From Flavobacterium croceum DSM 17960 (GTDB lineage: Bacteria > Bacteroidota > Bacteroidia > Flavobacteriales > Flavobacteriaceae), in NCBI RefSeq assembly GCF_002917885.1, contig NZ_PQNY01000010.1:1-64000 (forward strand): a stretch of 64,000 nt of DNA, written 5' to 3'. How positions within the stretch are numbered: the first letter of the stretch is position 1; the number at the start of each line of letters is the position of its first letter. The notes below the pieces were generated by a model. The model was not told where the DNA came from, did no database searches, and saw only the letters and a list, made by a program, of their open reading frames with translations. This document shows, piece after piece, positions 17,642 through 25,971 of the stretch. A program made the translations under genes and the position numbers.

Positions 17642-18602
17642 CTTTTTTCGGTTTGTATTTCGATTTTTCAAAGATAGTTTTATAATCTGTTTTAAGCAAT
17701 TGTGTAGCGCTTATATCTGGATTGTTTTGCACATAAGCTCGTACAATTTGCCAACCTATCCATTGACCTATTCTGCCTGGTGTTTCGTTGTCTATTTCTA
17801 AATAAAATTTAGAGAAAGGAGCCAAAGTAATAAATCGATTAGTTAGTTTAGAATCGTTGCTATAAAGTAGTTTGTTTTGAATAAAATATTCCCATATATA
17901 GCCTTGATTTTCTTCGCACCATTTAATTTGTTCGGGTTGGTAACCTATTTTTTCCGCATCATTATATTCGGGTAATAATAAATCTTTTAAATACAATTCT
18001 TTTCCGCTAGTAATCATTTGTGCTAGTAAGGTTTTGTCTGAAGCAGGAGGCACAACGCCAAAGGCAAAGCTCGAAACTACATCGGGCATCATTTGTCGTT
18101 TTTCAAAATTATTTTTTATGTATTGCGGAATATCAGCATAAAATTTATGGTCTTTTCCAAGATACATTTCTAAAGCAATGATAAGTTTGTCTTTGGCGTA
18201 GATTGTTTTGTTCATATAATCCATATCGCCAATTACAGTATATATATTGGGTGTTTTTACAGTAGGGAAGTAGTATTTTATATGTTTGAATATAGAAACA
18301 ATTTCGTCTTGTTGCGGGGTAAAATCTTTGTAGTTTTTTTCAACCTCTTGGTACAATTCTTGCCAAAGCGGATTTTTTATTTTGTCTAGCCAAACAGCAT
18401 CTGGAGTTTGAATAGGGAAAAACTCAGGGAACTTTTCCTTCAATTTTGGTAAATCGTTGGGCTTACATTCAAAGAAAGATTGTTCAAAACGGATTACATT
18501 TATTTTTACAGGAATTTCTTTTACTTTTTGTTCAATTTTAGTTTTTTCATTACAAGAAAAAAGCAAAATACCCAATGATGCAATTACGATTATTTTTTTC
18601 AT
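17634..18602 (-). CDS. gldB: Gliding motility lipoprotein GldB
   Basis: A lipoprotein signal peptide with the lipobox ending at Cys17 (GILLFSC). The body is typical of GldB: INVIRFEQSFFE, IYTVIGDMDYMNKTIYA and MMPDVVSSFAFGVVPPASDKTLLAQM. GldB is essential for gliding and for T9SS function in F. johnsoniae. Length (322 residues) is normal. The gldB-gldC pair divergent from nadE is a conserved flavobacterial arrangement. Confidence 0.95.
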   Translation of the reverse strand: MKKIIVIASLGILLFSCNEKTKIEQKVKEIPVKINVIRFEQSFFECKPNDLPKLKEKFPEFFPIQTPDAVWLDKIKNPLWQELYQEVEKNYKDFTPQQDEIVSIFKHIKYYFPTVKTPNIYTVIGDMDYMNKTIYAKDKLIIALEMYLGKDHKFYADIPQYIKNNFEKRQMMPDVVSSFAFGVVPPASDKTLLAQMITSGKELYLKDLLLPEYNDAEKIGYQPEQIKWCEENQGYIWEYFIQNKLLYSNDSKLTNRFITLAPFSKFYLEIDNETPGRIGQWIGWQIVRAYVQNNPDISATQLLKTDYKTIFEKSKYKPKKDE

Positions 18603-18713
18603 ATTTACAAGAACTCTTGTTAAAGTGATTGATAATTTTTATTAAAAAGGTTTATTTTATAAAAAAATATTTGGTCTTTTTTGTTTATTGGTTTAGAATT
18701 TGCAATAAATTAT

Positions 18714-18721
18714 TACTTTTG
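18714..18721 (+). promoter_or_regulatory. -7 promoter box for nadE
   Basis: TACTTTTG matches TAnnTTTG and lies 34 bases before the chosen nadE ATG. The nearest TTG upstream (18688-18690) has a 23-base spacer, longer than the usual 19-21. Confidence 0.5.
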
Positions 18722-18755
18722 CAAATATACGTTAGCCACAATTAATATTAAACTA

Positions 18756-19571
18756 ATGGCTAAAAATACTGCAATAAAAATGCAAGAAGTTGCTACCTAT
18801 ATAGTAGATTGGTTAAAAAACTATGCTAATAACGCAAGAGTTAATGGTTTTATTGTAGGAGTTTCTGGCGGAATTGATAGCGCAGTTACTTCTACCTTAT
18901 GTGCCCAAACAGGGTTAAAAACAATATGTGTAGAAATGCCTATACATCAGGCTGAAATTCAAGTGAACAGAGCTAAAGAACATATTGCTTATTTGAAGAA
19001 TAATTTTTCAAATGTAGAAAGTCTTGTAGTAGATTTAACACCGGTATACAATTCTTTTACAAGCCAAGTACAAGCCACAGATGATGTTGCGAAAACAAAT
19101 TTAGCTTTAGCCAATAGCCGTGCTAGATTACGAATGACGAGCCTGTATTACTATGCAGGTTTGTATGGTTTGTTGGTTGCTGGCACAGGAAATAAAGTAG
19201 AAGATTTTGGTGTTGGTTTTTATACCAAGTATGGCGACGGAGGTGTAGATATAAGCCCAATTGCCGATTTAGTAAAAAGCGAGGTTTACGCACTAGCAAA
19301 ACATCTAGGCGTTCCAAATTCTATACAACAAGCTGCACCTACAGACGGTTTGTTTGGCGATAATAGAACCGATGAAGACCAACTAGGTGCAAGTTACGAT
19401 GAACTAGAATGGGCCATGAATGTATATAATAATCATGAGTTACAAGAAAATTTTACCGATAGACAAAAACAAGTATATAAAATTTACAAACGTTTACACG
19501 AAATAAATCAACATAAAATGCAACCTATACCTGTTTGCATGATACCTTCCCAAATTAAGCTCCCTTATTAA
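18756..19571 (+). CDS. nadE: NAD synthetase (ammonia-dependent type)
   Basis: Amidates nicotinate adenine dinucleotide to NAD, the last step of NAD synthesis. The ATP-pyrophosphatase motif SGGIDS is at residues 37-42. GTGNKVEDFGVGFYTKYGDG and APTDGLFGDNRTDEDQLG follow. There is no glutaminase domain, so it should use ammonia. The upstream in-frame ATG at 18681 was rejected because it lies before the -7 box and adds an unconserved leader. This start gives 271 residues. It is followed 30 bases later by a response regulator. Confidence 0.95.
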   Translation: MAKNTAIKMQEVATYIVDWLKNYANNARVNGFIVGVSGGIDSAVTSTLCAQTGLKTICVEMPIHQAEIQVNRAKEHIAYLKNNFSNVESLVVDLTPVYNSFTSQVQATDDVAKTNLALANSRARLRMTSLYYYAGLYGLLVAGTGNKVEDFGVGFYTKYGDGGVDISPIADLVKSEVYALAKHLGVPNSIQQAAPTDGLFGDNRTDEDQLGASYDELEWAMNVYNNHELQENFTDRQKQVYKIYKRLHEINQHKMQPIPVCMIPSQIKLPY

Positions 19572-19601
19572 ACCAAACTTAACCTATTAATACGAAAAAT
19601 T

Positions 19602-20231
19602 ATGATTAATGTATGTCTTGCAGATAATTATCCTGTGGTTCATTACGGTGTAAAGTCTTACTTTAGAGATCATCCCGAAATAAGTGTTGTTTCTAATGTT
19701 TCAAACTTTTATATGGTTCCAGATGCTTTACGAAACAAACAAATAGATGTTTTAGTTATTGATCTTGAGCTCGAAGGTTTGAAAAGTATTTATGAAATTA
19801 AAGCAATAATAAATAAATTTCCAACTACAAAAATCTTAGTTTTTAGTAGTTTGAACGAACAAATTTATGCACCTAATGCCATTAAAGCAGGAGCAGCAGG
19901 TTACGTTCATAAATCTGTCAAATTAGAGTCGCTAGGCATAAGCATTGTACGAGTGCATCAAGGATTAGTTATGCTTAGCGAAAGCTTGAAACGCAATTTG
20001 GCATTAATATCAAAACAAAATAAAAGCGAACGGGTTTACAGAAAACTTTCTAATAGGGAAGTAGAAGTACTTCGTTTTTTGAGTGAAGGCAAAAAAAATA
20101 ATGAAATTTCTAGAATTTTAGATCTTAATGAAAAAACGATTAGTACTTACAAGCTTCGATTGTTGCAAAAGTTGGATGTAAATAATATAGTAGATCTTAT
20201 CAATAAAGCCAAAACGCTTGATATAGTTTAA
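19602..20231 (+). CDS. LuxR-family response regulator
   Basis: The N-terminal receiver domain has Asp8, the likely phospho-acceptor Asp54 (in LVIDLELEG) and conserved Lys104 (in YVHKSVK). The C-terminal LuxR-type HTH spans about 148-205 (LSNREVEVLRFLSEGKKNNE). Length (209 residues) is normal for the NarL/FixJ class. No kinase gene is near, so the sensor is elsewhere. It probably shares the nadE transcript. The targets are unknown. Confidence 0.9.
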   Translation: MINVCLADNYPVVHYGVKSYFRDHPEISVVSNVSNFYMVPDALRNKQIDVLVIDLELEGLKSIYEIKAIINKFPTTKILVFSSLNEQIYAPNAIKAGAAGYVHKSVKLESLGISIVRVHQGLVMLSESLKRNLALISKQNKSERVYRKLSNREVEVLRFLSEGKKNNEISRILDLNEKTISTYKLRLLQKLDVNNIVDLINKAKTLDIV

Positions 20232-20235
20232 AAAG

Positions 20236-20260
20236 AATGACTCGAAAGAGTCATTTTTTA
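20236..20260 (+). terminator. Terminator after the response regulator
   Basis: AATGACTC (20236-20243) and GAGTCATT (20248-20255) close a GAAA tetraloop and are followed by a T-run that runs into the dnaG stop codon. Confidence 0.85.
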
Positions 20261-22234
20261 ATTATGTCTCGAAATTACTCTGCCTAACTTTTTAGAAAAA
20301 ACATTGGTAAGCCCCAAGTAATCCATAATCGTACTTAGGTATTCCGAATTGTCGTTTTCGGGGGTAATTTCTTGCTTTAATTCATCGATAATTTTGTTTA
20401 CCCAAAACCATCTTAATGTAAGTATAGTTTCTGTAACATATTGACTTACAGATTTTGTTTTGTCTTTTACGTAAATTTGTTTGGTTTCCCAATTATGCAA
20501 CGTTTCTTTTTCATCATTCATTAAAATAGAAGTTACTTGTTGTGCCATATCTACCGACAAAGAATTTAAATAAGCATCTAGTTCAAAAGATTGATTTTGG
20601 GTAAAATGTTCTATTACGTGTTCGTAAATACTTTTAAATGAAGGGTTTGATAATTCTATTTCATCTTCTTGTAAACTCAAAAATATACGCTCAAAAACTT
20701 TGTATTCTTTTTTTTCAGTAACTTCTACCGTTTCTCCATTTTCATTCAAAGCAAGCATTGTATCTTCAAATTCTTCTGTTTTGGTACCATAAAGCAAAAG
20801 AATTTCTATAATACGATGCTCAAGTTCGTATTGTATATCTACACTGTTTTGTAATGCTGTTTGTTCGTTTTTGTGAACCTCAAAAGCTTTTTCTTTTTGT
20901 TCTTCTTTTTGTTTTTTTCCTAATTCTTGAATTTCTTTTTGAGAAATTTGAGCTAAGGTGTTAAACAATACATCTTCAGAAATTTCCATAGTTTTGGAAG
21001 TTTCTTGTATGTAAATCTCACGTTTTATTCTATCGGGAATTTTAGAAATACTTACTACCATATCCCTAATAAGATCGGCTTTTTTTATTGGGTCGTTTTT
21101 TGCATCGTTCATGAGCAACGATGCTTTAAACTGAATAAAATCCATAGAAGAATTTTCTAGATGATTTTTTACATCTTCAAATGAATTTTTCTTAGCAAAA
21201 CTATCAGGGTCTTCACCCTCTGGAAAAGTACACACTTTTACATTCATGCCTTCTTCCAAAATTAAGTCGATACCTCTTATAGAAGCTCTCATACCAGCAG
21301 CATCGCCATCAAATAAAACAGTAATATTTTTGGTTAATCTATTTATAAGTCTTATTTGATCTGGAGTAAGTGCTGTTCCAGAAGAAGCTACAACATTTTC
21401 AATACCCGATTGGTGCATTTGAATAACATCTGTATAACCCTCTACCAAATAGCAATTGTTTTGTTTGGCTATGGCTTGTTTGGCTTGAAAAATGCCGTAC
21501 AGTACTTTACTTTTATGGTAAATGTCGCTTTCGGGTGAGTTGAGGTATTTTGCTGCTTTTTTATCTTGACTTAGTATACGCCCACCAAAACCGAGTATGC
21601 GCCCACTCATGCTTTGTATAGGAAACATTACTCTGCCTTTAAAACGGTCAAATTGTTTGTCTTCTCCAACAATAGTAAGTCCTGTTTTTTCAAGATATTC
21701 TAAAGCATATCCTTTTTGCAAAGCTTCTTTGGTAAAAGCATCCCAAATATTGGGAGAATAACCTAGATTGAATTTTTGTATGGTTTCGGAAGTAAAACCT
21801 CTTTCTTTAAAATAACTAAGTCCTATAGCTTTTCCTTCTTCGGTGTTTAATAGGGTGTTATGAAAATATTTGGCAGCAAACTCAGAAACCAAGTACATAC
21901 TTTCTTTTTCGTTGGCAATTTCTTTTTGCTCATCGGTAGTTATGGTTTCTTCTATTTCTATGTTGTATTTTTGAGCTAAATATTTTATAGCTTCTGGATA
22001 GGTAAAGTGCTCGTGTTCCATTAAAAAAGTAATGGCACTGCCTCCTTTTCCTGTACTAAAATCTTTCCAAATTTGTTTTACTGGCGATACCATAAAAGAT
22101 GGAGTTCTTTCGTTGGAAAAAGGACTCAAACCTTTGTAATTACTCCCAGCACGCTTTAGTTGTACAAAATCGCCAATTACCTCTTCTACGCGAGCGGTTT
22201 CAAAAACTTTGTCTATGGTATCTTTGGAAATCAA
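20258..22234 (-). CDS. dnaG: DNA primase without the usual zinc ligands
   Basis: Makes RNA primers at the replication fork. The TOPRIM core shows LVEGYTDVIQ and LFDGDAAGMRA, followed by GEDPDSFAKK and a DnaB-interacting C-terminal domain. In the N-terminal domain the canonical zinc ligands are replaced: Ser37 and Ser40 stand where Cys and His are expected (GLSPFSNERTPSF), and Asp58 and Thr61 stand for the two later cysteines (KDFSTGKGG). No ATG gives the family start. I chose TTG at 22234 (MISKDTIDKVFETARVEE) over TTG 22267. Length is 658 residues. Confidence 0.93.
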   Translation of the reverse strand: MISKDTIDKVFETARVEEVIGDFVQLKRAGSNYKGLSPFSNERTPSFMVSPVKQIWKDFSTGKGGSAITFLMEHEHFTYPEAIKYLAQKYNIEIEETITTDEQKEIANEKESMYLVSEFAAKYFHNTLLNTEEGKAIGLSYFKERGFTSETIQKFNLGYSPNIWDAFTKEALQKGYALEYLEKTGLTIVGEDKQFDRFKGRVMFPIQSMSGRILGFGGRILSQDKKAAKYLNSPESDIYHKSKVLYGIFQAKQAIAKQNNCYLVEGYTDVIQMHQSGIENVVASSGTALTPDQIRLINRLTKNITVLFDGDAAGMRASIRGIDLILEEGMNVKVCTFPEGEDPDSFAKKNSFEDVKNHLENSSMDFIQFKASLLMNDAKNDPIKKADLIRDMVVSISKIPDRIKREIYIQETSKTMEISEDVLFNTLAQISQKEIQELGKKQKEEQKEKAFEVHKNEQTALQNSVDIQYELEHRIIEILLLYGTKTEEFEDTMLALNENGETVEVTEKKEYKVFERIFLSLQEDEIELSNPSFKSIYEHVIEHFTQNQSFELDAYLNSLSVDMAQQVTSILMNDEKETLHNWETKQIYVKDKTKSVSQYVTETILTLRWFWVNKIIDELKQEITPENDNSEYLSTIMDYLGLTNVFSKKLGRVISRHN

Positions 22235-22273
22235 TTGTAATTCTTGTGAAATTTTGCTAAGATACAAAGTTAT

Positions 22274-22310
22274 AATAAAAACCTAACAGGTTTTAAGGTC
22301 TGTTAGGTTT
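22274..22310 (-). terminator. Terminator after the coiled-coil barrel gene
   Basis: AAACCTAACAG (22279-22289) and CTGTTAGGTTT (22300-22310) form an 11-bp stem with a 10-base loop. On the minus strand a T-run follows toward dnaG. It ends the ECF sigma operon. Confidence 0.8.
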
Positions 22311-22335
22311 AAAGTATAAATAACTCAACAAATTT

Positions 22336-23376
22336 TTAGTTGAAATCAAATCGAACACCTAGCGAAACATTGTTTTGTTTTACGGCATTGTCTTTAAACA
22401 AAGTATTCAAATCGTATTTTAGGTATAAACTGGTTGCTCTATGGCCAATATAGGCGCTTAATCCGTAGGAAAAATCGGAGGCGTTAAAATTGCCTTTTTG
22501 TTTGTCTTTTACGTTATCACCGTCTAATTTGTATTTTAAAATTTGTTTAGATTTTATTCTAATACCTGCATATCCACCTATTCCGAATCTAACAGATTCG
22601 TGGGTTCTAAAATGAGTTTTTGTTCCATCTTTTGAAAGTTTTTTTGGTGTAAAATCAAATTCTAAATGAGCTGGAAAAACTAAATATACATTTCTTAATC
22701 TAGATTCTTTTAGGTCTAATGGATGGGTTTCTAACCTGGTTATTTCTTGATTTTTTACAAAATATCTATTGTCTGTAGGACGCAAATTGTTGTACATAAC
22801 AGACCATCCGTATTTAAAATGAAGCAAATTATCATTTTTAAAAATTCGGGTATTGTAGGTTATGCCCCACTCGTAAAAATGGGAACCCCAAACACGATAA
22901 TCTGAATGTTCTAGGTCTTTGCCGTCTGTAATTATGTTGTTTAAACCCGCAGCAAAAACAAATTGAGTGGTTGTTCTTAGATTTGATTTATGTGCATATA
23001 TTCTTTTTTTATAAATTTTGCCATAACCATAATCAATTAATACTGAGTCTTTTTCAGCAATTTTCCCATCAATTTTATCTTGTATCAATGCGTTTAATTC
23101 TTGTTGTACAACGGCAATTTTATTTTCAATAATGGTAGCACGTGCTTCGGCTAGTTGTTTTTTTCTTTCGACTGCTTTTTCATTGGTAATTAAGCCTTTG
23201 TCCAATTGTATATTAACTTCTTCAATTTCTTTTTTAAGTGTTTCTTTTTCTTGATTGGTTATTTGTTCCATTTTGTTGGACAGTTCACTTACTTTTTTTT
23301 CAAAAGTGTTTTGAGCAAATGTTTTGCTTATCATAAATGATAGCAAGAAAACGGTGTAGTAAAATAAATTTCTCAT
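22336..23376 (-). CDS. Secreted coiled-coil plus outer-membrane barrel protein
   Basis: Not recognised by name. It has a signal peptide of about 22 residues (ending KTFAQ), then about 90 residues of Lys/Glu-rich coiled coil (about 25-110). From about 130 to the end is an aromatic, strand-rich domain of 8-12 strands that ends VSLGVRFDFN, the pattern of an outer-membrane barrel. Length is 346 residues. It is the third gene of an operon with an ECF sigma factor and a membrane-anchored anti-sigma-like protein, 28 bases after the latter. It may be the sensor or the main output of that regulatory unit. The role is inference. Confidence 0.7.
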   Translation of the reverse strand: MRNLFYYTVFLLSFMISKTFAQNTFEKKVSELSNKMEQITNQEKETLKKEIEEVNIQLDKGLITNEKAVERKKQLAEARATIIENKIAVVQQELNALIQDKIDGKIAEKDSVLIDYGYGKIYKKRIYAHKSNLRTTTQFVFAAGLNNIITDGKDLEHSDYRVWGSHFYEWGITYNTRIFKNDNLLHFKYGWSVMYNNLRPTDNRYFVKNQEITRLETHPLDLKESRLRNVYLVFPAHLEFDFTPKKLSKDGTKTHFRTHESVRFGIGGYAGIRIKSKQILKYKLDGDNVKDKQKGNFNASDFSYGLSAYIGHRATSLYLKYDLNTLFKDNAVKQNNVSLGVRFDFN

Positions 23377-23404
23377 GATTTTTGTTTTTTTGATTGATAA
23401 TTGA

Positions 23405-24097
23405 TTACTCCTTATTTCTATTGATGATGGCTACTTTTACTTCTTGATAATTTTTATTTATTTTTTGTAGCATTTTTTCTCTAAAAGTTAATTCTACTTC
23501 TTTATCGGCATGAGCCAAAAGTGTATTGGCGTTTAGTTTAACTCGATAGTTTGTTTTTTTTGTATGGTTTTGTTCTACGCTTAATAAAAGTTCATCGGCA
23601 TCTACTGTTACTGTTTTTGTGCTTATAGTATTGGTGTTTATATTGTTTTCGGCTATGGGTGTATTTTTAATTTCTTGCTGTGTGTTCGAAAGGCTATTAT
23701 GTTCTTGAACTATATTTTCTGTTGTTGTTTTATAGGCTATTTTTCTTTTTTCTTTAAAAAATGGGTTTGCTACTGTGTTTTCAATTTTAGTAGGTATTGC
23801 ATTAGGCAAACTATCGTATTTTTCAATAGATGATTTTTGTGTGGTAACTATATTTTGGTTCGGTGTGGTACTATTTTGGCTGGTTTGTGAGGTGTTCCAT
23901 ACAACAATAGAAAATACAATAGTAATTAGAGCAGCTATCCCAATCCATTTGTATAGAACTGTGTTGCTGTTTTTAGTTGTTTTGTTTTCTGCAACAGCAA
24001 GCATGGCATCGAGCCTGTCCCAAGCTTGAGCAGAAGGAGCAATCGATCTATTAGAAAGCTCTTTTTTTATTTGATTTTCAAATTTATTTGGTGCCAT
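23405..24097 (-). CDS. Putative membrane anti-sigma factor
   Basis: 230 residues. A cytoplasmic N-terminus (MAPNKFENQIKKELSNRSI) holds a segment SAQAWDRLDAML. One membrane helix lies near residues 49-66 (WIGIAALITIVFSIVVW). A Ser/Thr/Asn-rich periplasmic part of about 160 residues follows. This layout matches the proteins that follow ECF sigma genes in Bacteroidota. The ATG overlaps the end of the sigma gene by 14 bases, strongly coupling the two. No zinc-binding ZAS motif is seen, so the assignment rests on topology and position. Confidence 0.65.
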   Translation of the reverse strand: MAPNKFENQIKKELSNRSIAPSAQAWDRLDAMLAVAENKTTKNSNTVLYKWIGIAALITIVFSIVVWNTSQTSQNSTTPNQNIVTTQKSSIEKYDSLPNAIPTKIENTVANPFFKEKRKIAYKTTTENIVQEHNSLSNTQQEIKNTPIAENNINTNTISTKTVTVDADELLLSVEQNHTKKTNYRVKLNANTLLAHADKEVELTFREKMLQKINKNYQEVKVAIINRNKE

Positions 24098-24644
24098 TTT
24101 GGTAGTTTGTTGTTTTTTCTATTAATTCTTGCAAATATTTTCTTGCGTGTGATAGTTGCGATTTACTTGTTCCTTCAGAAATATGTAACAATTCTGCAAT
24201 TTCATGATGTTTATACCCTTCTACTACATATAAGTTAAAAACCATTTTATATCCTTCGGGTAATTTGTCTATTAATGCTTGTAATTCTTCGGCTGTAAAT
24301 TGTAATTCATGTTCTTGGTAGCTAAATTCGCTTTGTGTTTGGTCTTCAATAAAATTTACTTTTTTCTTTACCCGTAGGTACGATAGGCATTCATTTATCA
24401 TTATCCGCCTTATCCAACCTTCAAAACTACCTTTGTTTTCAAATGCTGCCAAATGTGTAAATACTTTCATAAAAGAAGAAATCATAACATCTTCGGCTTC
24501 GTGTATATCTTTGATATAATTGCGGCATACGCCCAACATTTTGGCTGCATAAGTGTTGTACAACTGATGTTGAGCATGCCTGTTGTTTTGTATGGCGTGT
24601 TCTATAAGTTGTTGTTCTTCGGTATGTAGCTTAATGACTTTCAT
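24084..24644 (-). CDS. ECF-type RNA polymerase sigma factor
   Basis: A sigma-70 region 2 (about 25-90: YNTYAAKMLGVCRNYIKDIHEAEDVMISSFMKVF) and region 4 (about 125-180: ALIDKLPEGYKMVFNLYVVEG, then HHEIAELLHISEGTSKSQLS) with no region 1 or 3. This is the extracytoplasmic-function class. The start at 24644 (MKVIKLHTEEQQ, 186 residues) was chosen over 24746, which lies upstream of the promoter found here. It heads a three-gene operon with its own ECF-type promoter, suggesting autoregulation. Confidence 0.9.
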   Translation of the reverse strand: MKVIKLHTEEQQLIEHAIQNNRHAQHQLYNTYAAKMLGVCRNYIKDIHEAEDVMISSFMKVFTHLAAFENKGSFEGWIRRIMINECLSYLRVKKKVNFIEDQTQSEFSYQEHELQFTAEELQALIDKLPEGYKMVFNLYVVEGYKHHEIAELLHISEGTSKSQLSHARKYLQELIEKTTNYQNGTK

Positions 24645-24682
24645 TTTGATTAAAAGATTGTTTTGTAGGGCTTCTATTTTTA

Positions 24683-24710
24683 TAGACGACACAACTAAAA
24701 GAAAGGTTGC
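24683..24710 (-). promoter_or_regulatory. ECF-type promoter of the sigma operon
   Basis: On the minus strand GCAACC (24710-24705) is followed after 16 bases by CGTCTA (24688-24683), then an A/T run. This resembles the general ECF promoter pattern, an AAC-containing -35 and a CGTC-containing -10 with a 16-17-base spacer. It is unlike the TAnnTTTG boxes elsewhere in the window. The sigma ATG is 38 bases further on. Confidence 0.6.
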
Positions 24711-24778
24711 ATGGGAGTTGTAATTTTTTTCTAAAATAAAATTCAATAAAGGTTTGAAAGCAAGATGATTTAAGTTGT

Positions 24779-24820
24779 AAAAAGCTTAAATTCAGATGTT
24801 TTTAAAAATAATTAGCTTTT
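24779..24820 (-). terminator. Possible terminator after the polyprenyl synthetase gene
   Basis: AAAAGCT (24780-24786) and AGCTTTT (24814-24820) can pair over a long A/T loop, with T residues following on the minus strand. The stem is short and the loop long, so this is weak. Confidence 0.35.
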
Positions 24821-24841
24821 CAATAATAATTCTAATAAACA

Positions 24842-25819
24842 TTATTTTTTACGCTCAATAACGTAATTCACCATAAGGGTAAGGCTATCTTTGTAAGCAG
24901 AAGTAGGAAAAGAATTTAATAGCGTGAGAGCTTCATTTTGAAAAGTACTCATTTTTTGCTCGGCATACGAAAGTCCGTTTTTGTTTTTAACAAATTCGAT
25001 TACTTCTTTTACTCTTTTTTTGTTTTTATTGTGGTTTTTAATCGAATTGATGCACCAACTTTTTTCTTTTTCAGAACAATTGTTTAAAGCATAAATTAAA
25101 GGAAGAGTCATTTTTTGTTCTTTAATGTCAATTCCAGTAGGTTTTCCTATGGCATCATCGGTATAATCAAAAAGGTCATCTTTTATTTGAAATGCCATGC
25201 CGATAAGTTCGCCAAATTTTCGCATTTTTTCTACAACAACTTCGTCGTCAGAAACCGATTTGGCGCCAAGTGCACAGCAAGCAGCTATTAACGTAGCTGT
25301 TTTTTGACGAATTATTTCGTAATAAATATCCTCTGTAATATCAAGTCTTCTTGCTTTTTCAATTTGTAAAAGTTCTCCTTCACTCATTTCACGTACAGCT
25401 ACCGAAATGATTCTTAACAAATCAAAATCACCATTATCAATAGAGAGTAGTAATCCTTTTGATAATAAATAATCGCCAACCAAAACCGCTATTTTATTTT
25501 TCCAGAGTGCATTTATTGAAAAAAAACCTCTACGTTGATTGCTGTCATCTACCACATCATCATGTACTAATGTGGCGGTGTGAATCAGCTCGATTACACT
25601 AGCGCCTCTATACGTTCGTTCGTTTATTTTTCCTTCAGAAACCATTTTAGCCACCAAAAAAACAAACATTGGGCGCATTTGTTTGCCTTTGCGGTTTACA
25701 ATATAATGTGTAATTCTGTTGAGTAAAGCTACTCTAGACGACATAGATTCGTAGAACTTTTTTTCAAAAAGTTCCATTTCTTCTTGTATAGGCTGTTTTA
25801 TTTGTGAAGTAATATTCAT
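24842..25819 (-). CDS. Trans-polyprenyl diphosphate synthase
   Basis: A long-chain trans-prenyltransferase, most likely making the side chain of menaquinone. It has the first aspartate-rich motif HDDVVDD (Asp87-Asp88 and Asp91) and the second QIKDDLFDY (Asp214-Asp215 and Asp218). GKQMRP binds diphosphate. Length (325 residues) fits the octaprenyl/heptaprenyl group. Chain length cannot be read from sequence here. A TATCTTTG box lies only seven bases before the ATG, so the leader is predicted to be a few bases at most. Confidence 0.93.
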   Translation of the reverse strand: MNITSQIKQPIQEEMELFEKKFYESMSSRVALLNRITHYIVNRKGKQMRPMFVFLVAKMVSEGKINERTYRGASVIELIHTATLVHDDVVDDSNQRRGFFSINALWKNKIAVLVGDYLLSKGLLLSIDNGDFDLLRIISVAVREMSEGELLQIEKARRLDITEDIYYEIIRQKTATLIAACCALGAKSVSDDEVVVEKMRKFGELIGMAFQIKDDLFDYTDDAIGKPTGIDIKEQKMTLPLIYALNNCSEKEKSWCINSIKNHNKNKKRVKEVIEFVKNKNGLSYAEQKMSTFQNEALTLLNSFPTSAYKDSLTLMVNYVIERKK

Positions 25820-25826
25820 CTAGGTT

Positions 25827-25834
25827 CAAAGATA
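25827..25834 (-). promoter_or_regulatory. -7 promoter box for the polyprenyl synthetase gene
   Basis: Minus-strand TATCTTTG matches TAnnTTTG and ends seven bases before the ATG at 25819. No TTG is at the usual distance. Confidence 0.45.
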
Positions 25835-25971
25835 CAACTTTGTAGTTATTTTAAAAAAAATTGTGATCTATTAAACCTTTCTAATTTTTAAGAGTCTTAT
25901 AGATAAAATTTTACTATTTTTAGAATATAAAATCAAAAAACCAAAAAACCAAAACCCAAAAAGTATAGAAT

